6,698 bases of DNA, from contig JAJZZW010000107.1 in NCBI GenBank assembly GCA_021797385.1, positions 1 to 6,698 of the forward strand, in the 5' to 3' direction. Shown here one piece after another: positions 6,584 to 6,698 of this stretch. Under the pieces are notes generated by a model that worked only from the letters and a program-made list of their open reading frames with translations, was not told where the DNA came from and did no database searches. The translations under genes were made by a program, and so were the position numbers. Within the stretch, counting starts at the first letter, position 1; each line of letters begins with the position of its first letter. Origin of the DNA: Thermoplasmata archaeon (GTDB lineage: Archaea; Thermoplasmatota; Thermoplasmata; Thermoplasmatales; Thermoplasmataceae).

Positions 6584-6600
6584 GATATATAATATAATTT
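6584..6600 (-). promoter_or_regulatory. Promoter of the cbiG-cbiA cluster
   Basis: On the minus strand the tract AATTATATTATATATC (about 6599-6584) ends roughly ten bases before the ATG at 6574. Its centre is about 18 bp from that ATG and about 24 bp from the in-frame ATG at 6568, so leaderless initiation would favour the second. No Shine-Dalgarno site and no cobalamin-riboswitch (B12-box) sequence is present. Confidence 0.45.
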
Positions 6601-6622
6601 CTCGAATAATTTGCCTTTAACG

Positions 6623-6635
6623 ATAAATATTTATA
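6623..6635 (+). promoter_or_regulatory. TATA-box promoter driving the TPP riboswitch transcript
   Basis: ATAAATATTTATA, preceded by TAACG (a possible BRE-like element), predicts transcription start near 6652-6657, exactly at the 5' edge of the aptamer. It is divergent from the cbiG promoter, with the two boxes about 35 bp apart. Confidence 0.5.
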
Positions 6636-6653
6636 GAGTTTTTAAATATGTTT

Positions 6654-6698
6654 ATACCGGGGAGCTCAAAGCTGAGAGGATAGGGATCGACCCCGGGA
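6654..6698 (+). promoter_or_regulatory. TPP (thiamine pyrophosphate) riboswitch, 5' half, cut by window edge
   Basis: The RNA would bind thiamine pyrophosphate and control a thiamine synthesis or transport gene just beyond the right edge. Visible elements in order: the P2 5' strand CCGGGG (6657-6662), a small P3 hairpin AGC-TCAAA-GCT (6663-6673), the hallmark CTGAGA (6672-6677), a short variable insert, then GACCCC with the P2 3' strand CCCCGG (6691-6696) and the start of the GGAACCTGA-type segment (GGGA at the edge). The P4/P5 half with the pyrophosphate-binding helix is missing, so the fold cannot be completed. THI elements are known in Thermoplasmatales, which fits the host. The regulated gene and the regulatory mechanism are not visible. 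Confidence 0.8.

Noticed and set aside
6575..6698. Cobalamin riboswitch controlling cbiG
   Set aside because: The structured element reads on the opposite strand to cbiG, has the TPP hallmark CTGAGA, and shows no B12-box consensus.

Overview
The window looks like an AT-rich archaeal chromosome, most likely from the order Thermoplasmatales (Ferroplasma/Acidiplasma/Cuniculiplasma-like). This is an inference. It rests on TATA-like boxes about 25-26 bp upstream of start codons that lack a Shine-Dalgarno site (leaderless genes), frequent ATA and AGG/AGA codons, T-rich gene ends, an anaerobic-type cobalamin gene pair, and the beginning of a thiamine pyrophosphate (TPP) riboswitch, an element known in archaea chiefly from Thermoplasmatales. 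The genus cannot be fixed from this sequence alone. Every protein gene lies on the minus strand; only the riboswitch at the right edge reads on the plus strand.

Left part (1 to about 1162): most of an IS3-family insertion sequence. orfA (790-1074) is intact. orfB runs from about 793, or by -1 frameshift from the A-run at 812-820, off the left edge. No stop interrupts it, and the complete DD(35)E triad is visible. Two expression routes are written in the junction: a nine-A slippery run that joins orfA to the -1 frame, and a GTGA start/stop overlap preceded by a strong Shine-Dalgarno site.

Middle (1163-1558): a gene-free stretch of about 400 bp with several inverted repeats and three copies of TCATGATT. 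Next come a 14-helix DHA2-type drug/solute exporter (1559-2995) with a leaderless promoter, and a T-rich terminator separating it from the cobalamin cluster.

Right part (3096-6574): cbiG (ring-opening hydrolase of precorrin 5A) overlaps cbiA (cobyrinate a,c-diamide synthase) by 11 bp. An alkaline-phosphatase-superfamily phosphodiesterase/phosphatase follows after 31 bp. cbiG and cbiA are clearly co-transcribed. The phosphatase may be the third gene of the operon but also has its own candidate leaderless promoter. Its position suggests, without proving, a role in nucleotide-loop assembly or phosphate removal in corrinoid metabolism.

Right edge (about 6623-6698): a promoter divergent from cbiG, followed by the 5' half of a TPP aptamer that reads out of the window, so a thiamine transport or synthesis gene should lie just beyond. 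The region is mostly recognisable biology. The points that most merit checking are the truncated archaeal riboswitch, the IS3 frameshift/coupling junction and the phosphatase beside cbiA.
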